A stretch of DNA of 64,000 nucleotides from Bretschneidera sinensis (GCA_023935145.1 CM043698.1:18975001-19039000); one strand, 5' to 3'. Counted from the first letter of the stretch, positions 46,361 to 57,473 are shown. Program-made: numbers and translations. The notes: a model not told the origin generated them from the sequence alone.

Positions 46361-48044
46361 GAGCTAACAACTCCACCTACTTCACCAACATCAACTGCCC
46401 ATGGAGATGAGACACCTTCATCATCTTCAAGTGGGAGTCAAAGTGAAAGAGATGTGCAACGAACAAGAAGCCTTCGAGATCTCTATGAAGTGACTGAACG
46501 ACAAGATAATCTTACATTATTTTGTCTATTTGCTGATTGTGAACCAATGAGCTATCAAGAAGCTGCAAAAGAGAGGAAGTGGAGAGACACGATGAATGAA
46601 GAAATCAAGGCTATCGAGAAGAACGACACATGGGAACTTGTTTCACTTCCCAAAGGGCATAAGGCGATATGTGTCAAATGGGTCTACAAAACAAAGCAAA
46701 ATGCTAAGGGAGAGATTGAAAGACACAAGGCGAGGCTTGTTGCAAAAGGCTACAGTCAAAAAGCTGGAATTGACTACGATGAGGTATTCGCCCCCGTTGC
46801 TTGGTTGGAGACTGTTAGACGAATTATTTCCATGGCAGCTCAAAACAAGTGGAAGATACAACAAATGGATGTAAAGTTTGCCTTCCTAAATGGAGTTCTT
46901 AAAGAGGAAGTCTACATTCAACAACCATCAGGCTACGAAGTCAAAGGCCACGAAGACAAGGTGTTGAAGTTGAAGAAGGCTCTTTACGGGTTAAAACAAA
47001 CACTAAGGGCATGGAATAGCCAAATCGACAAGTACTTCCAAGAGAATGGCTTCAACAAATTTCCCTACGAGCACGCTCTATATATCAAGATCAAAGATGG
47101 AGATATTTTGATCGTGTGCCTCTATGTGGACGATTTGATCTTCACCGGAAGCAACTCAAGCATGTTCAATGAATTCAAGGAAGTGATGACGAAGGAAATC
47201 GAGATGACAGACATGGGGCTCATGGCGTACTACCTTGGCATTGAAGTTAAGCAACAAAATGATGGAATTTTCATCTCACAGGAAAGCTATACAAAGGAGA
47301 TCCTGAAGAAGTTCAAGATGGAAAACTGTAAGCCGATAAGCACACCGATGGAATACAGAGTCAAGATGTCCAAACATAAAGAAGGCAAAAGTGTAGATCC
47401 AACATTTTTCAAAAGTTTGGTGGGAGGTCTACGCTACCTAACTTGCACAAAGCCTGATATTCTTCACGCAATTGGATTAGTTAGTCGCTACATGGAATCT
47501 CCAACAGCCACTCATTTTAAAGCCACAAAGAGAATTCTTCGTTATCTAAAAGGTACAATTGACTTTGGCTTGTTCTATTCAGTTTCTAATGATTACAAGC
47601 TTGTTGGATATAGCGATAGTGATTGGGGTGGAGACATAGACAATTGAAGGAGCACTATGGATGTCAAAGAAGCAACCGATTGTCACATTGTCCATTTGTG
47701 AAACAGAATATGTTGCTGCTACCTCATGCGTTTGTCATGTAATTTGGCTTAGAAATCTATTGAAGGAGATAGGCTTGATACAAGAAGAGCCAACCAAGAT
47801 TTGTGTCGACAACAAGCCAGCCATTGCCTTAGCAAAGAATCCAGTATTCCATGATCGAAGCAAGCACATCGATATTCGCTACCACTATATAAGGGAGTGT
47901 GTTGCAAGAAAGGATGTGCAAGTTGAATATGTGAGGTCACAAGATCAAGTTGCTGATATTTTTATCAAGCCACTGACAAGCGAAGACTTCATAAGATTAA
48001 GGAACTTACTAGGGGTCACAAGATCAAGTTTAAGGGGGGGGGGG
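46361..48044 (+). pseudogene. copia reverse transcriptase and RNase H region
   Basis: RT motifs include NDTWELVSLPKGHKAI, KARLVAKGYSQ, the QMDVKFAFLNG box with catalytic Asp, and CLYVDDLIFTG with the catalytic Asp pair. RNase H starts with GYSDSDWGGDIDN, then a TGA at 47645 and a short deletion: the segment between RST and WMSKKQP is missing and the phase shifts. It then continues in another phase (VTLSICETEYVAATS, HIDIRYHYIRE, DQVADIFIKPL). RT looks intact and RNase H is broken. Confidence 0.93.
48032..48044 (+). other. Polypurine tract
   Basis: AAGGGGGGGGGGG directly before the 3' LTR; primes plus-strand DNA synthesis. The G run is unusually long. Confidence 0.9.
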
Positions 48045-48470
48045 TGTTGGATCATAAACTTGATCCATTATGGGAGCCCAAACCCAAACCCAATCAAATT
48101 GGAGTCCAAGTCCATAATCAAGATCCAAAACTACAAGCCTTCTACCTAGAATTTTATAGGTGTGGTAATTGTGCATGTGAATCATTTGGTAACTTAAAAT
48201 ATGGTTAGAACCACCAAGAAAAATGAGGTGTATGGTTATTGTAATTTTGAATTAGTTTATTTGTGTGGTGTAGGATTGTTCTTAAGTAGTATAAATACCC
48301 CTCCCCATTTTAGTTTAAGAATCAAGAAGAAGTAAGAGCTTCTAAGTGAGTGAAGAAGCAAAGTCTTATAAGAGTGAGTTTTAGTATTTTGTTTTTTGAG
48401 TGAGAGTGCTCTTGTAATATTTCTTTGAGTTTGAATAAAAGTTGTTTGTGTGAGTGTTTCATTTCCAACA
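48045..48470 (+). repeat. 3' LTR of the copia element
   Basis: 426 bp, TGTTGG...CCAACA, followed by the second AGTAG target duplication (48471-48475). Confidence 0.95.
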
Positions 48471-48773
48471 AGTAGCACAGAGGCAGAAGGGTGACAAGCA
48501 AGAATTGGTGGGAAGAGAGCCGGTGAAGTTACCTACTAAAGCTCAGTTGCCTTCTGATGATGCTGAGATGAGCGCACAAAATCTGAGGTATTGACGTCTA
48601 AGAAAGAGAAGCATGAGCTATCTTCATTAGTTAAATCACTTAAGATAAAGTCCAAACAAGTTCAATTGCCTGTGTCCAAAAAGGACAATGAAATGCAAAC
48701 TGGAGGTGTGGGGCAAAAGAAGCATGAGCTCCAATCCTTACTTCAATCAGTAAAGAAGAAGACCAAGGTTTGA

Positions 48774-50238
48774 AAGTGAAACTAAGTTACAAAGAATTTG
48801 CTTCCTTGTTACCGGAACATTCTGCAGAGACAGATGCAGGAGGTCAGAGGAAGTAGTAAAACAGTGAGCTGTTAAAGTGTGGAAGGTGGAGAGATTATTT
48901 AGTGGGTTTTACTTTCTTAATCTATGTTGAATATGAGGTACAATTGAATCTTTTACAGTTTTGCCAAACAATAGTTTAGGATCTCATTATATAGTGTTCC
49001 AAGGCCACGTTACATTTGGACATTTTTTTTCCATTTAATTAATTGCGATAATTGGAGGGAGGGAATTCTGACATTTTTCTATATCAAACAATATATTTAT
49101 TGACATTGTGGAAGTTGCATGGCAATTTATGCAGTTCTCATTGAAGAAATCAAGACACGTTCTTTCTTTTGTTTGCTTTGGAGAGTTGTCTTAGTTAAAG
49201 TATATTGTAGAGACTTATTATCCAATGATAAAAAGCAGCAGCAGTCAACCATCTGTCACTGTAAGCATATTTACAAGTTGTTTGTTATATTGGCACTGGA
49301 AGATAGAAGGGTTCCTTTGCGAATCTAGGTACCTTGCCCTTTTACAGTAAGATCAAATCTTATTTATCCAATGAGAACTTGGAAATTTGAAATAAGTGAT
49401 AACCAACTTTATAATTAACCTAAAAACCAAAGGAATTTTTTTAAGTAGAAAGTGGGGGGTTTCAAACCCTGCACTTAAGAACAACAATTTTGATATTTCT
49501 CACCAAGGATGGTGGGATTAAACACTTTAGGATTTTGATTGGATTAGAAACCATTTTTTTCCTTTTTTGTTTCCTATTTTTCCTTCCACAATTTTAACTA
49601 TTTCACTCTTTTTTCGGTTAGTTTCTCTAGTAGATGTATACATATCAACCGCATAACTGTTTCTTGTCATTGTAGTCATAAACTTAGATTTTCAGTTGGC
49701 TTGGGCGTGAAATAGATAATTGTAGGTTATGGTTTATGATACTGTTTCTTTTCATTGAAGTACGTTGAAGCAGGGCTTGAAAATGGCGGACAAGCAAACT
49801 GCCCAGATGGTATTTCAAGTTTTACAGTATAATGAGATGTTCTATCAAACAGCTGGTTAGGGGCTCGCATTTTCTTTGATACTTTGGCGGGGAGAGTCAT
49901 CTAACTAGCGCATCTAATTAGCACCTCCTATACAGAGGACCCGGAGGTAATCACTAGCTCAAGAGGCTCGGGTCAGGTGCACACTTCGGTGACAATACAT
50001 AAATGATAATGAAAGCTTTTGAAAGGCAAACAACTCCCAAAATTCTAACTCAGAAATGTAAGAATACTATAATCAGTTGTCTGTAAAACATATTTTACAA
50101 CCCAATGTTCAAATAATGCTACAAACACTAGAAAAATTGGAAAGCCAACTGAGCTCCCTGTGATTTACCTGAATTAAATGCCTATCAATATATACTACAC
50201 GGGTCGCCGGAAAAGGCTCAGAGTGAGAAAAAGAATGA
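48774..50238. other. Intergenic, no gene recognised
   Basis: Follows the ESF1-like pseudogene and may include its former 3' UTR. A 69-codon frame at 49119-49328 has no known motif. No RNA gene or complete repeat was recognised. Confidence 0.45.
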
Positions 50239-50810
50239 TTAAAACAAGGACAAAATTGGAATAAGAAAAATCACTAGTGCAAAAGTAAAAGGGTTCAACT
50301 GGGGTGAACGACTCACCCCAGGAGTGGGTACTGCCGTGGCTTCTGGATTTACGGCAATAGGTGGTACTGCAGTCGACCCTGGTGGGTTGACAGTTAGGGT
50401 GTTAAGAGTCCTTGATGTCAAAATCTGCAGAGAAAGGATCTCGTTCTTACAATTTTAAAATATCTCCATACCTATGTTACTTGAATTCGGATATGAGTGT
50501 CCCGTATCTGGTTTCTAACGTCTGATTTGTCTATTTTTTATAATAATTTCTTGTAATTTTTTTTTAATTTAGAGTGTTCAAATGTCATATTATTGAGTGT
50601 CAAGAATCCAACACTGAGTATAATAAAGTAAAATGAAAAGTCAGCATAATATAGACCAATTCAAAAAACAGAGGAGAAAAAAAATGCCCCAAAAAAACAT
50701 TATACTCAAAGTCAGATGCCTTCCAACCCAAAACCATCTTATCACTATCAAAGACGATATGATAACCAGTCGTGAAGTTTTCTAGGTTGAATTTGAAAAA
50801 TTCACGTTGT
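50239..50810 (-). pseudogene. C-terminal remnant of an A1-family (pepsin-like) aspartic protease
   Basis: On the minus strand, about 50699-50790 reads ENFTTGYHIVFDSDKMVLGW then KASDF, matching the C-terminal strand region of plant atypical aspartic proteases (usual form NFMTGYHIVFDR-KMxLGWK-SDC). The expected Cys is Phe here. A second exon, 50424 down to 50239, after a good acceptor (tctctgcag), encodes TLTVNPPGSTAVPPIAVNPE, a Pro/Thr/Ala tail, and a hydrophobic end (NPFTFALVIFLIPILSLF), typical of a GPI-anchor signal. The catalytic domain with its two Asp motifs is absent upstream, where retroelement DNA begins. I take it as a truncated pseudogene. Confidence 0.65.
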
Positions 50811-51059
50811 AAGCAACAATTACCCAATGCCATGCAACCAAAAAAAAGAATAGAAATAAAAATTGATGCACTTAATGAAAAACCGGCTCTAGATAGGATG
50901 AAGCGGATGCTTGGTATTGGTTTCGGTCTTGAATCCACTCAACTTGGCACACGAACCCCTGCAAAGAAAACTACTCGGACTTTTATTCTCCAAAAATGGC
51001 TCATCGATTGTCAAGTTAGTTGGTATACCGAGATGAAGTGAAAGGATGAGCTAAGAAGA

Positions 51060-52891
51060 AATACCAAATGAGAGAGAGAAGAATCAGAATGTGCAGTGGT
51101 TTCAAACTTGCATTTATGGTGCTTTGACCCTCTTAATATAGGCAGTTGAAATCCTTCCTCTTGATAAGCTAGAAATGGGCTCTACCCGTGGGTTTACTTT
51201 TATTTCCTTCAAGCTTGAGAGTTTACCATTGTGCCTTTAACATTTGTCATGTGTCTCAATTCTATTAGGTGGTGTACTTTTACTTATATCATATGCCCCT
51301 CCACACTCTTGAAAGCCTAAAGGGGTTTCTAAGGAAGTGAAATCTTTTTTTTTTTTCGTGCCTTTAGTAGTTGTTTCATCCCAATCGTGCTTCTCGTTCA
51401 TCTACGTCGGTTTAGGTGGCCCCTTATGAGTGGAACACATTGGTCTACCCTCGTCGGCATTTCAAGATTCAGTGGGTCACAATGAATGAAGCTAGAGCAT
51501 CGTTGAGACTTTAATGTTATTAAATGTGACAAGATGTTTGTTTGGACTTTCAGAGGTGAGAGGACTTTTGAACTGCCTAAGGCGCCTCTTGACCTATCAA
51601 AGTTAATGCTCAGAAGACATTTGGACTGCTTGATGCATCTCCTTAGTTGTCAGAGTTAATGCTAAAAAGATGTATCAGTGTAACGGCTCGAGGAGCCATT
51701 AATGGCACCTTCTTTGGAGCCTTTATAAGGGGACTTAGCTTTCACTTGCATTCTTCTCCCACATTTGCGCACTTTAGAGCACATCTTCCCTTGCCTAGTC
51801 ATCATTTCTTCATTTATGCTTGAGCAATCTATTTCAGTCTTTCTCATTTCCTTCAAACACTTCGATAAACACCTCAATCCTTTCTTCTTTCATTATGTAT
51901 TCTTCTTCTCCTGATTCTAGTGAGGTTAGGGTGGTTGAGGAAAATGCCTTCGAGGGGGAGGGGAATGAAGAGAGAGACTATAAACTCTTAAACCTCCTCG
52001 AGAGATACAGGCCTTTCTGGTTGCTGTTATCGAGGATGAGAGAACTAAGGAAACCCCCTAAACCTTCCACTTCCACGCTAAGGGTGATTCGTACACACTG
52101 ACACCCTCCGAATTCATATAAATTAATTCCAAGTACTTCATCCCTTCACCGTGGACCCACACTTCCCACACCTGAAGCGAAAGCTTGCACCTCGATACTA
52201 AACGAACAACCCTATATCCTGCCTTGTTACCTGAACCATCTGAAAACAAGATTATGTTTTCCCCTTGACTTCGACGTCAAATAGATTATAACTATAAACC
52301 ACTTCGGGGTCTATATATCCTAACTTTCCCCAAACATGGCCAAGAGTGTAATTTTCCTAATGATGCATGTTAGGTACAATCGAGATGATGGGAAATGCAA
52401 AATCCAAATGTTCTAGTGGTTTTACACTCAGAAAAACATGTTGACTATGGGTGGTTCAACGTCCACCCCAAGGATAATAGGAAGATCTTAGACTGCCCCT
52501 ACTCCATCAAGTACTGAAAGCAAAAATACTTTTTCAAGGAGTTGCCTGACTAGAGGATCCCTCCAACTCTAAATAAGAAGGTGAAGGTCGCGGTCAAAAA
52601 GGTCCACGAGGCTGATCCTAGGCTAAGTGCCCAGGACTTGGCCAATGAAGAGCTGTTGAGGGCTTACCGCCTTAGCCTCTACGACGCCTATAATCCCGAT
52701 GGTAGTAGTGTAGACTATTTACTTGTAAGACTTAGTATATTTCTGATTTATTTCTGACTTCGATTTTTCCTTTTGCATGTGCCAACATGTTCAGCCGAGC
52801 TGAATTGATTAGGAGGGCAGATCAGAATGTTTCCTCCTCTGCTCGATTTTCCTTTTGGCAGGCCATTGCTTCCACTGTTGCTCCTCCTACT
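51060..52891 (+). mobile_element. 5' part of an older degenerate retroelement
   Basis: The 51060-51890 stretch is LTR- or leader-like with no coding content. From 51895 a frame begins MYSSSPDSSEVRVVEENAFE; further fragments in changing frames read YTLTPSEF, HVDYGWFNVHPKDNRK, YFFKELPD, VHEADPRLSAQDLANEELL and RADQNVSSSARFSFW. These resemble the gag-like N-terminal ORF of plant Ty3-type or putative plant transposon elements; I am not sure which. The frame is cut at VAPPTLV by the younger copia element and resumes after it at 57469. Confidence 0.5.
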
Positions 52892-52896
52892 CTTGT

Positions 52897-53840
52897 TGTT
52901 GGAAATAAGCTCTTAGAGCTGATTTTAGACCATTTTAAGGTCTTAATTTGAGTAAATTAGTAGTCATTAAAAAACATTTAATTAGGTGCATTAAGTTAAA
53001 CTCAAGTTGAAAATTTAATTGGTGTTTATTTAGATTCAAAATGAAAACCCAAATTGGCTTCGTCTCACATTGAAGATGAAGCCTTTATTTTGTTTAGTAT
53101 TATATTTTCAGATTTGTGCATAACAATTCTGATGATTTTAGTATAAATGTTTTGTTCAATTATTTGAGTAAATCTAATGATTGATTGCTTTTAATTGTTA
53201 AATTGGATATTCCTTGTGTTTCATCTGATAGATACATCGAATTGTTTTCGATTAAATTGGATTTTCTTTGTGATTTGTTAAAAACGGATACATTTGATGC
53301 TTTTGGTTTAATTGGGATATTCGTTGTTTTTTGTTTAAAGTTGGATTCATGAAATTTTTTGATTACTTTTATATAGAACATGAAAATATATGCTTTACTT
53401 TGGTGGGGTGGATTCAGAAACTTTAGTCTATTTATTATTTATTTTTAAATCAATTTAGTTTAAGTTTATATTTCTTTTGCAAAAAATACAATTCAAAATT
53501 TGGAACTAGGTTAAGATAGGCTTAATTTAGATAAAAATATTTTCACAACTCAATTTCATATGGATTAGGCCTCGTACTTGCACAACACTATATTGCAAAC
53601 GACTCGTGCACTTGCGAGTAATTTAAAGAAGGGATAAAGGTGAAGGTTCACAATGCGTTGCACCGCAATGCACCGCTCCCATGCTCGGGCCACAGCCCCG
53701 GCCCAAGCCTGAGCTCGAGCTCGGGCACGGTCCCGTCACAAAGTTGCATTGGCACATTAGGCACACTTTGCACTTTGCACGTGCGCATCGTTGCCTAGGA
53801 GTTCTCGCCCCGAGCCCAACTCGTGTCCGTTGTTTAGGTT
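52897..53840 (+). repeat. 5' LTR region (right boundary uncertain)
   Basis: Shares with the 3' LTR the start (gattttagaccattttaagg, tttaattaggt-cattaa, gtgtttattt), a GC-rich block (gggataaaggtgaaggttca) and a ctcgccccgagccca motif near 53803-53818. The 3' LTR's final 300 bases are not recognisable here, so this LTR is rearranged or partly replaced. It also contains a 57-bp-period degenerate tandem repeat at about 53178-53350. No clear primer-binding site was found. Confidence 0.6.
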
Positions 53841-54033
53841 CGGGTATCCAAATTTTAGATAAAAGCCCAAAGTCTATGATTTAATCAAAAAGGTATCTAG
53901 TTAAATCAAAAGGTATCTGGTTAAATCTAAAGGTTGTGATTTAATCAGAGATGTATGGTTTAAATCCAAAGGTCATGATTTAATCAAAAGGGTGCCAGAT
54001 TAGTCAATTGTCTCTTGGCATAATCATCAAAGT

Positions 54034-54740
54034 GATGAATCAAGAATTTGTCAAGCTAGATCGATTTGATGGAAATAATTTCAGCTGGTGGCAAGACAAG
54101 ATTATGTTCTTGCTTACTGCATTGAAAATTTCCTACTGGATTCGAATCTGCAGCCAATTCTTGATGATCCAGTACCTAAGGAAGGAGAGCAGCCTCAAAC
54201 AGTAGTGATCGAACAACTATAGAAAGAAAGAAAGAAAGAAAAGAGAGGAGGACGAGTTGTTGTGTCGTGGGCATATTCTGGACGCATTATGAGACCGCTT
54301 GTATGATATGTTCACATAAATCAAATCAGCTCGTGATATTTGGAATGCTCTTGAATACAAATATAAAACTGAGGAAGAAGGTATAAATAAGTATTTAGTT
54401 TCCAAATACTTTGATTTCAAAATGTTTTACAATAAACCTATCTTAGAAAAAGTGCATGAATTACAAGTTATTGTCAATAAACTCCGAGCTTTAAAAATAG
54501 TTTTTCCTGAATCATTCCAAGTGGGGGCTATTGTAGCTAAACTTTCCCCTTCTTGGAAGGATTATGAATAAAGATTGCTGCACAAATATGAGAACTACAC
54601 TTTAGAACAAATTCAAAAACATCTTCGTATTGAAGAAGAGTCACGTTTACGTGAAAAAGTAGTAATTTTCAAAGTGGTCCTAAAGTGCATCATGTGGAGG
54701 CAAATAAAACTAAAAAGCATGCTTTACAAGTGAAAGCTTG
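54034..54740 (+). pseudogene. copia gag remnant
   Basis: Starts MNQEFVKLDRFDGNNFSWWQ followed by MFLLTALKISY, the FDGxNFxxW gag lead-in, then breaks into different frames around a (GAAA)n stretch at 54222-54242. Later fragments read NKYLVSKYFDFK, MFYNKPILEKVHELQVIVNK, AKLSPSWKDYE then a stop. Not translatable as one protein. Confidence 0.75.
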
Positions 54741-55055
54741 AGGAAAATTTAAGAAGACTGGAGGAAAATTTAAGAAAGGGAAATGCCATGTGTGTGGTAA
54801 ATCTGGACGCTATCCTCGTGAATGCAAATTTCGCAAGAATATAGATATCAACAAGGCTAACATAGTTGAAGAGAACCTTGTAGCAATGATCACCGATCTG
54901 AGCCTTGTGACTATGATCTTCGAGGTTAATATGACAAATGATATATCTGGATGGTGGTTGGATTCTGGTGCTACTTTCCATTGTGCAATGACAAAGGAAT
55001 GTTCAAGACATTTGAGGAAGTGACTAATGGACAAAAAGTACAAATGAGAAATTTG
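54741..55055 (+). pseudogene. copia zinc knuckle and start of protease
   Basis: The CCHC-type motif at about 54787-54828 has lost its His (Arg instead). WWLDSGATFHCAMTKECSRH follows, with an intact Asp-Ser-Gly protease motif. The continuing protease text (MFKTFEEVTNGQKVQMRN) is in another frame, then the sequence jumps to RT. Confidence 0.8.
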
Positions 55056-56110
55056 ACTCTGTTATTTTATCCTTCGGTTTTAAACATAACAATGCTAATA
55101 GATGCATTTACTCTAAATTTACTAAAAACTATGGTGTGATAATTTGTTTAAATGTTGATGATATTTTGATCATTGGTACTAATATGGAAAGAGTAAATGA
55201 AAGTAAGAAGTATTTGTCTTCTGTCTTTAAGATGAAAGACTTGGGTGAAGCAGATACAATCTTAGGAATTAAAATTAAGAAACATAATGGGGGTTATGCT
55301 TTAAGTCAATCTCACTATGTTGAGAAAGTGATGACTAAGTTTAAACATCTTGGTTTCAAAGAGTAAAATACTCCTTTTGATCCAAGTATTAAATTACAGA
55401 ATAATTCTGGTAGAGCAGTGGCATAACTTGAATACGCTAGTGCTATTGGTAGTTTAATATATGTAATGCACTGCACTAGACCAGATATTTCATATTCTAT
55501 GTGTAAACTTAGTAGATATACTAGTAATCTTAGTATAGAACATTGGAAAGCCATTGGTAGGATAATAGAATATCTCAAGAAGACTAGTGGTTTGGGATTG
55601 TTTTACAATAGTTATCCAAGTGTATTAAAAGGATAAACTAATGCGAGTTGGATTACAAGTGTGGGTGATAATAAATCCACAAGTGGGTGTATATTCACTC
55701 TTGGTAGGGGTGCAATTTCTTGGGTAAGCAAGAAACAAACTTGTATATCCCACTCAGCTATGGAATCCGAATTTATTGCCCTAGCGGCAACTGGGAAGGA
55801 AGTCGAATGGATTAGGAATTTATTGTTAGACATCAAATTGTGGCTTAGTCCAATGCCTCATGTTTCACTTTATTGTGATAGTGAAGCTACTTTATCAAGA
55901 GCTTATAGTAGTACCTATAATGGTAACTCTAAACATATCAGTTTTAGACATGAATATGTGAGACAATTGATACAAGATGGTATCATTACAATTGCCTATG
56001 TAAAGTCAAGTAAGAACTTGGCTGATCCACTTACTAAGGCACTTGCAAGAGATCTAGTAAGTAATACATCTAAAGAGATGGAGCTCAAACCATTTAAAAT
56101 TCAGCAGTGA
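55056..56110 (+). pseudogene. copia RT C-terminal half and RNase H
   Basis: Begins in RT at VILSFGFKHNNANRCIYSKF, then YGVIICLNVDDILIIGTN, MKDLGEADTILGIKIKKHNG, CTRPDISYSMCKLSRYTSN and YLKKTSGLGLFY. RNase H follows (NKSTSGCIFTLGRGAISW, CISHSAMESEFIALAATGKE, LYCDSEATLSRAYSSTYN, NLADPLTKALARDL) and ends at a natural stop at 56110. In-frame stops at about 55364, 55424 and 55635 interrupt the RT part. The RNase H part from 55661 is open. Confidence 0.9.
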
Positions 56111-56636
56111 TGATAACCCAACTTAATACTAGTAGACCACTAGTCCTAGGTTTTAATGGGTAATAACAAGTTACTGTGATTGACTGTTGATATTGTCATA
56201 AATTTGGCCATAATTGAGAAAAATAATATCGTCCGTTACGTTTTAGAGGATGAGTTTAAACTCTTAATGAAGTTACAAAATGCGTTCTAGTAACGGAAAC
56301 GCAAGAGGAACTTCACCTATATGAACGAAGGAGTGGTGCCGCTTCTTATAGAGAATTATGGTTTGCTCTCTTGAGGTTCATGAAACCAAGTATAGCATAT
56401 GGCCATAATAGTGCTAAGTGAAAATAAATTCTCACTGAAATAAGAGAAATGTATGAGTGTGGTGGCTCCGGTTGTATTACATAGGAATGTTGGTTTAATC
56501 TAAAGGATACTATTCATTTTGATACGACTTTGAGTTGTTTGCACTAATAGAAGATTTTAAATTGAAATACACCTTCTTTATGCATATAAGACTAATAGAT
56601 ATTGTGGCAGTATTAAAAAAATTGTTTTTTCAAACA

Positions 56637-56646
56637 AATGGGGGAT
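56637..56646 (+). other. Probable polypurine tract of the nested element
   Basis: AAATGGGGGAT-like purine run directly before the 3' LTR start (TTTTGG, aligned with TGTTGG of the 5' LTR). Confidence 0.65.
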
Positions 56647-57468
56647 TTTTGGAAAATCAACTCTAAGAGTTGATTTTAGACTATTTTAAGGTCTTAATTT
56701 GACCTAATTAATGGTCATTAAAAAACTTTTAATTAGGTACATTAAATTAAACTCTAAAGTTGGAGATTTAATGGGTGTTTATTTTGATTCAAAAGGAATC
56801 TTAATGCATTAGCTTAAAATGAGAAAAAAAAGGTTGTTTAAAAACGCAAATTGGCTTTGTCCCACATTGATAAGAAAAAGAGAAATAAAATGCTTTACAA
56901 GCATTTATTTGGGATTCTTATCTACTTCGGTTACAATAAGGGATAAAGGTGAAGGTTCATGCAATGCACCACGCACGCACCCGTGCCACGGAGCTCGAGG
57001 CCAGTCGCGTCACATTGCCGCTTTAGGCGCACTTTGCACTTCGCATGTGCTCATCGTTGCTGAGGAGCCCTCGCCCCGAGCCCACATGATTTGGACCGTT
57101 TAAAATTAAGAGACATGATCTAGAAGCTCATATTAAATATGGAAAAATCATGTCTTTCCAAATTGGAGCCTCCCTCCACATTCATATCGTAATTTCATTT
57201 CATTCATCTTCTCTCTTTTTCTCTCAAAACCCTCTGCCATAATATTTCAACTATTTCAAAGCAGAATAAAATCCGAAGTTCTTCAGATTTTGCTGTTTGC
57301 AGACTTCAACATAGAGAATAAGTTGTATCCTAGAGGACTATTCGTCTGTACCCATAGCAAATTTGTTTATTCAAGTGGAGACGAATAAAGCCTTAAAGGC
57401 TTGATTAATTCACGCCTCTAAGTCTTGATTCTCATATTCTGTTCCATTTAGAAAAAAACATTACAACA
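56647..57468 (+). repeat. 3' LTR of the nested element
   Basis: About 822 bp, ending ACATTACAACA, immediately followed by CTTGT, the second target duplication. Contains a GC-rich block (56960-57090) shared with the 5' LTR and a CT-rich leader (cttctctctttttctctc). Confidence 0.8.
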
Positions 57469-57473
57469 CTTGT

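Larger units (their letters stand above)
43166..48470 (+). mobile_element. Complete-length Ty1/copia retrotransposon (defective)
   Basis: A 5305-bp element with two 426-bp LTRs (TG...CA), a primer-binding site, gag, protease, integrase, RT, RNase H, a polypurine tract and a 5-bp AGTAG target duplication. Integrase lies before RT, which defines copia order. Gag through RT stay in one phase starting at 43991 but contain TGA at 44273, TGA at 44795, TAA at 46358 and TGA at 47645; the RNase H C-part then continues in a different phase. It is therefore non-autonomous. It lies inside an exon of the ESF1-like pseudogene in the same orientation. I did not assign a named copia lineage. Confidence 0.97.
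40348..48773 (+). pseudogene. ESF1: ESF1-like pre-rRNA processing factor, unprocessed pseudogene
   Basis: ESF1 is a nucleolar factor for 18S rRNA maturation. Recognisable exon relics run in order. 40348-40617: VDLYVMLSSFLPKDGQI, VAVYPSEFGL, a stop at 40438, then NSEKLRAYEMSKLR after a frameshift. About 41670-41752: YYYGIVECDSSATADYLYKA. About 41900-42128: YEGSDFQTRAL, a stop, then SWDEDDPRVKTLK. 42249-42912: RRDMYRVLIQSGDGE and DPTDPQFKR, with stops at about 42431 and 42513. 43140 onward: SAAYAWQV. The copia element interrupts here; reading resumes at 48476 as AQRQKGDKQELVGREP, hits a frameshift near 48590, and ends as KKEKHELSSLVKSLKIKSKQ. Introns remain, so this is a duplicated, not retroposed, copy. 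N-terminal exons were not found. Confidence 0.85.
52897..57468 (+). mobile_element. Internally deleted Ty1/copia element nested in an older retroelement
   Basis: Starts TGTTGGAAATAAGC, ends TTACAACA, and is flanked by a perfect CTTGT duplication (52892-52896 and 57469-57473). The interior keeps gag fragments, a zinc knuckle, the beginning of protease, the end of RT, and RNase H. The rest of protease, all integrase and the N-half of RT are missing at one junction near 55055. Gag and RT carry stops (for example after about 54200 and at 55364). The zinc knuckle CHVCGKSGRYPREC has Arg where His is required, and the RT box is NVDD instead of YVDD. Confidence 0.88.

Noticed and set aside
50772..51041. 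89-codon plus-strand frame
   Set aside because: It overlaps the minus-strand aspartic protease remnant in antisense and has no recognisable domain.
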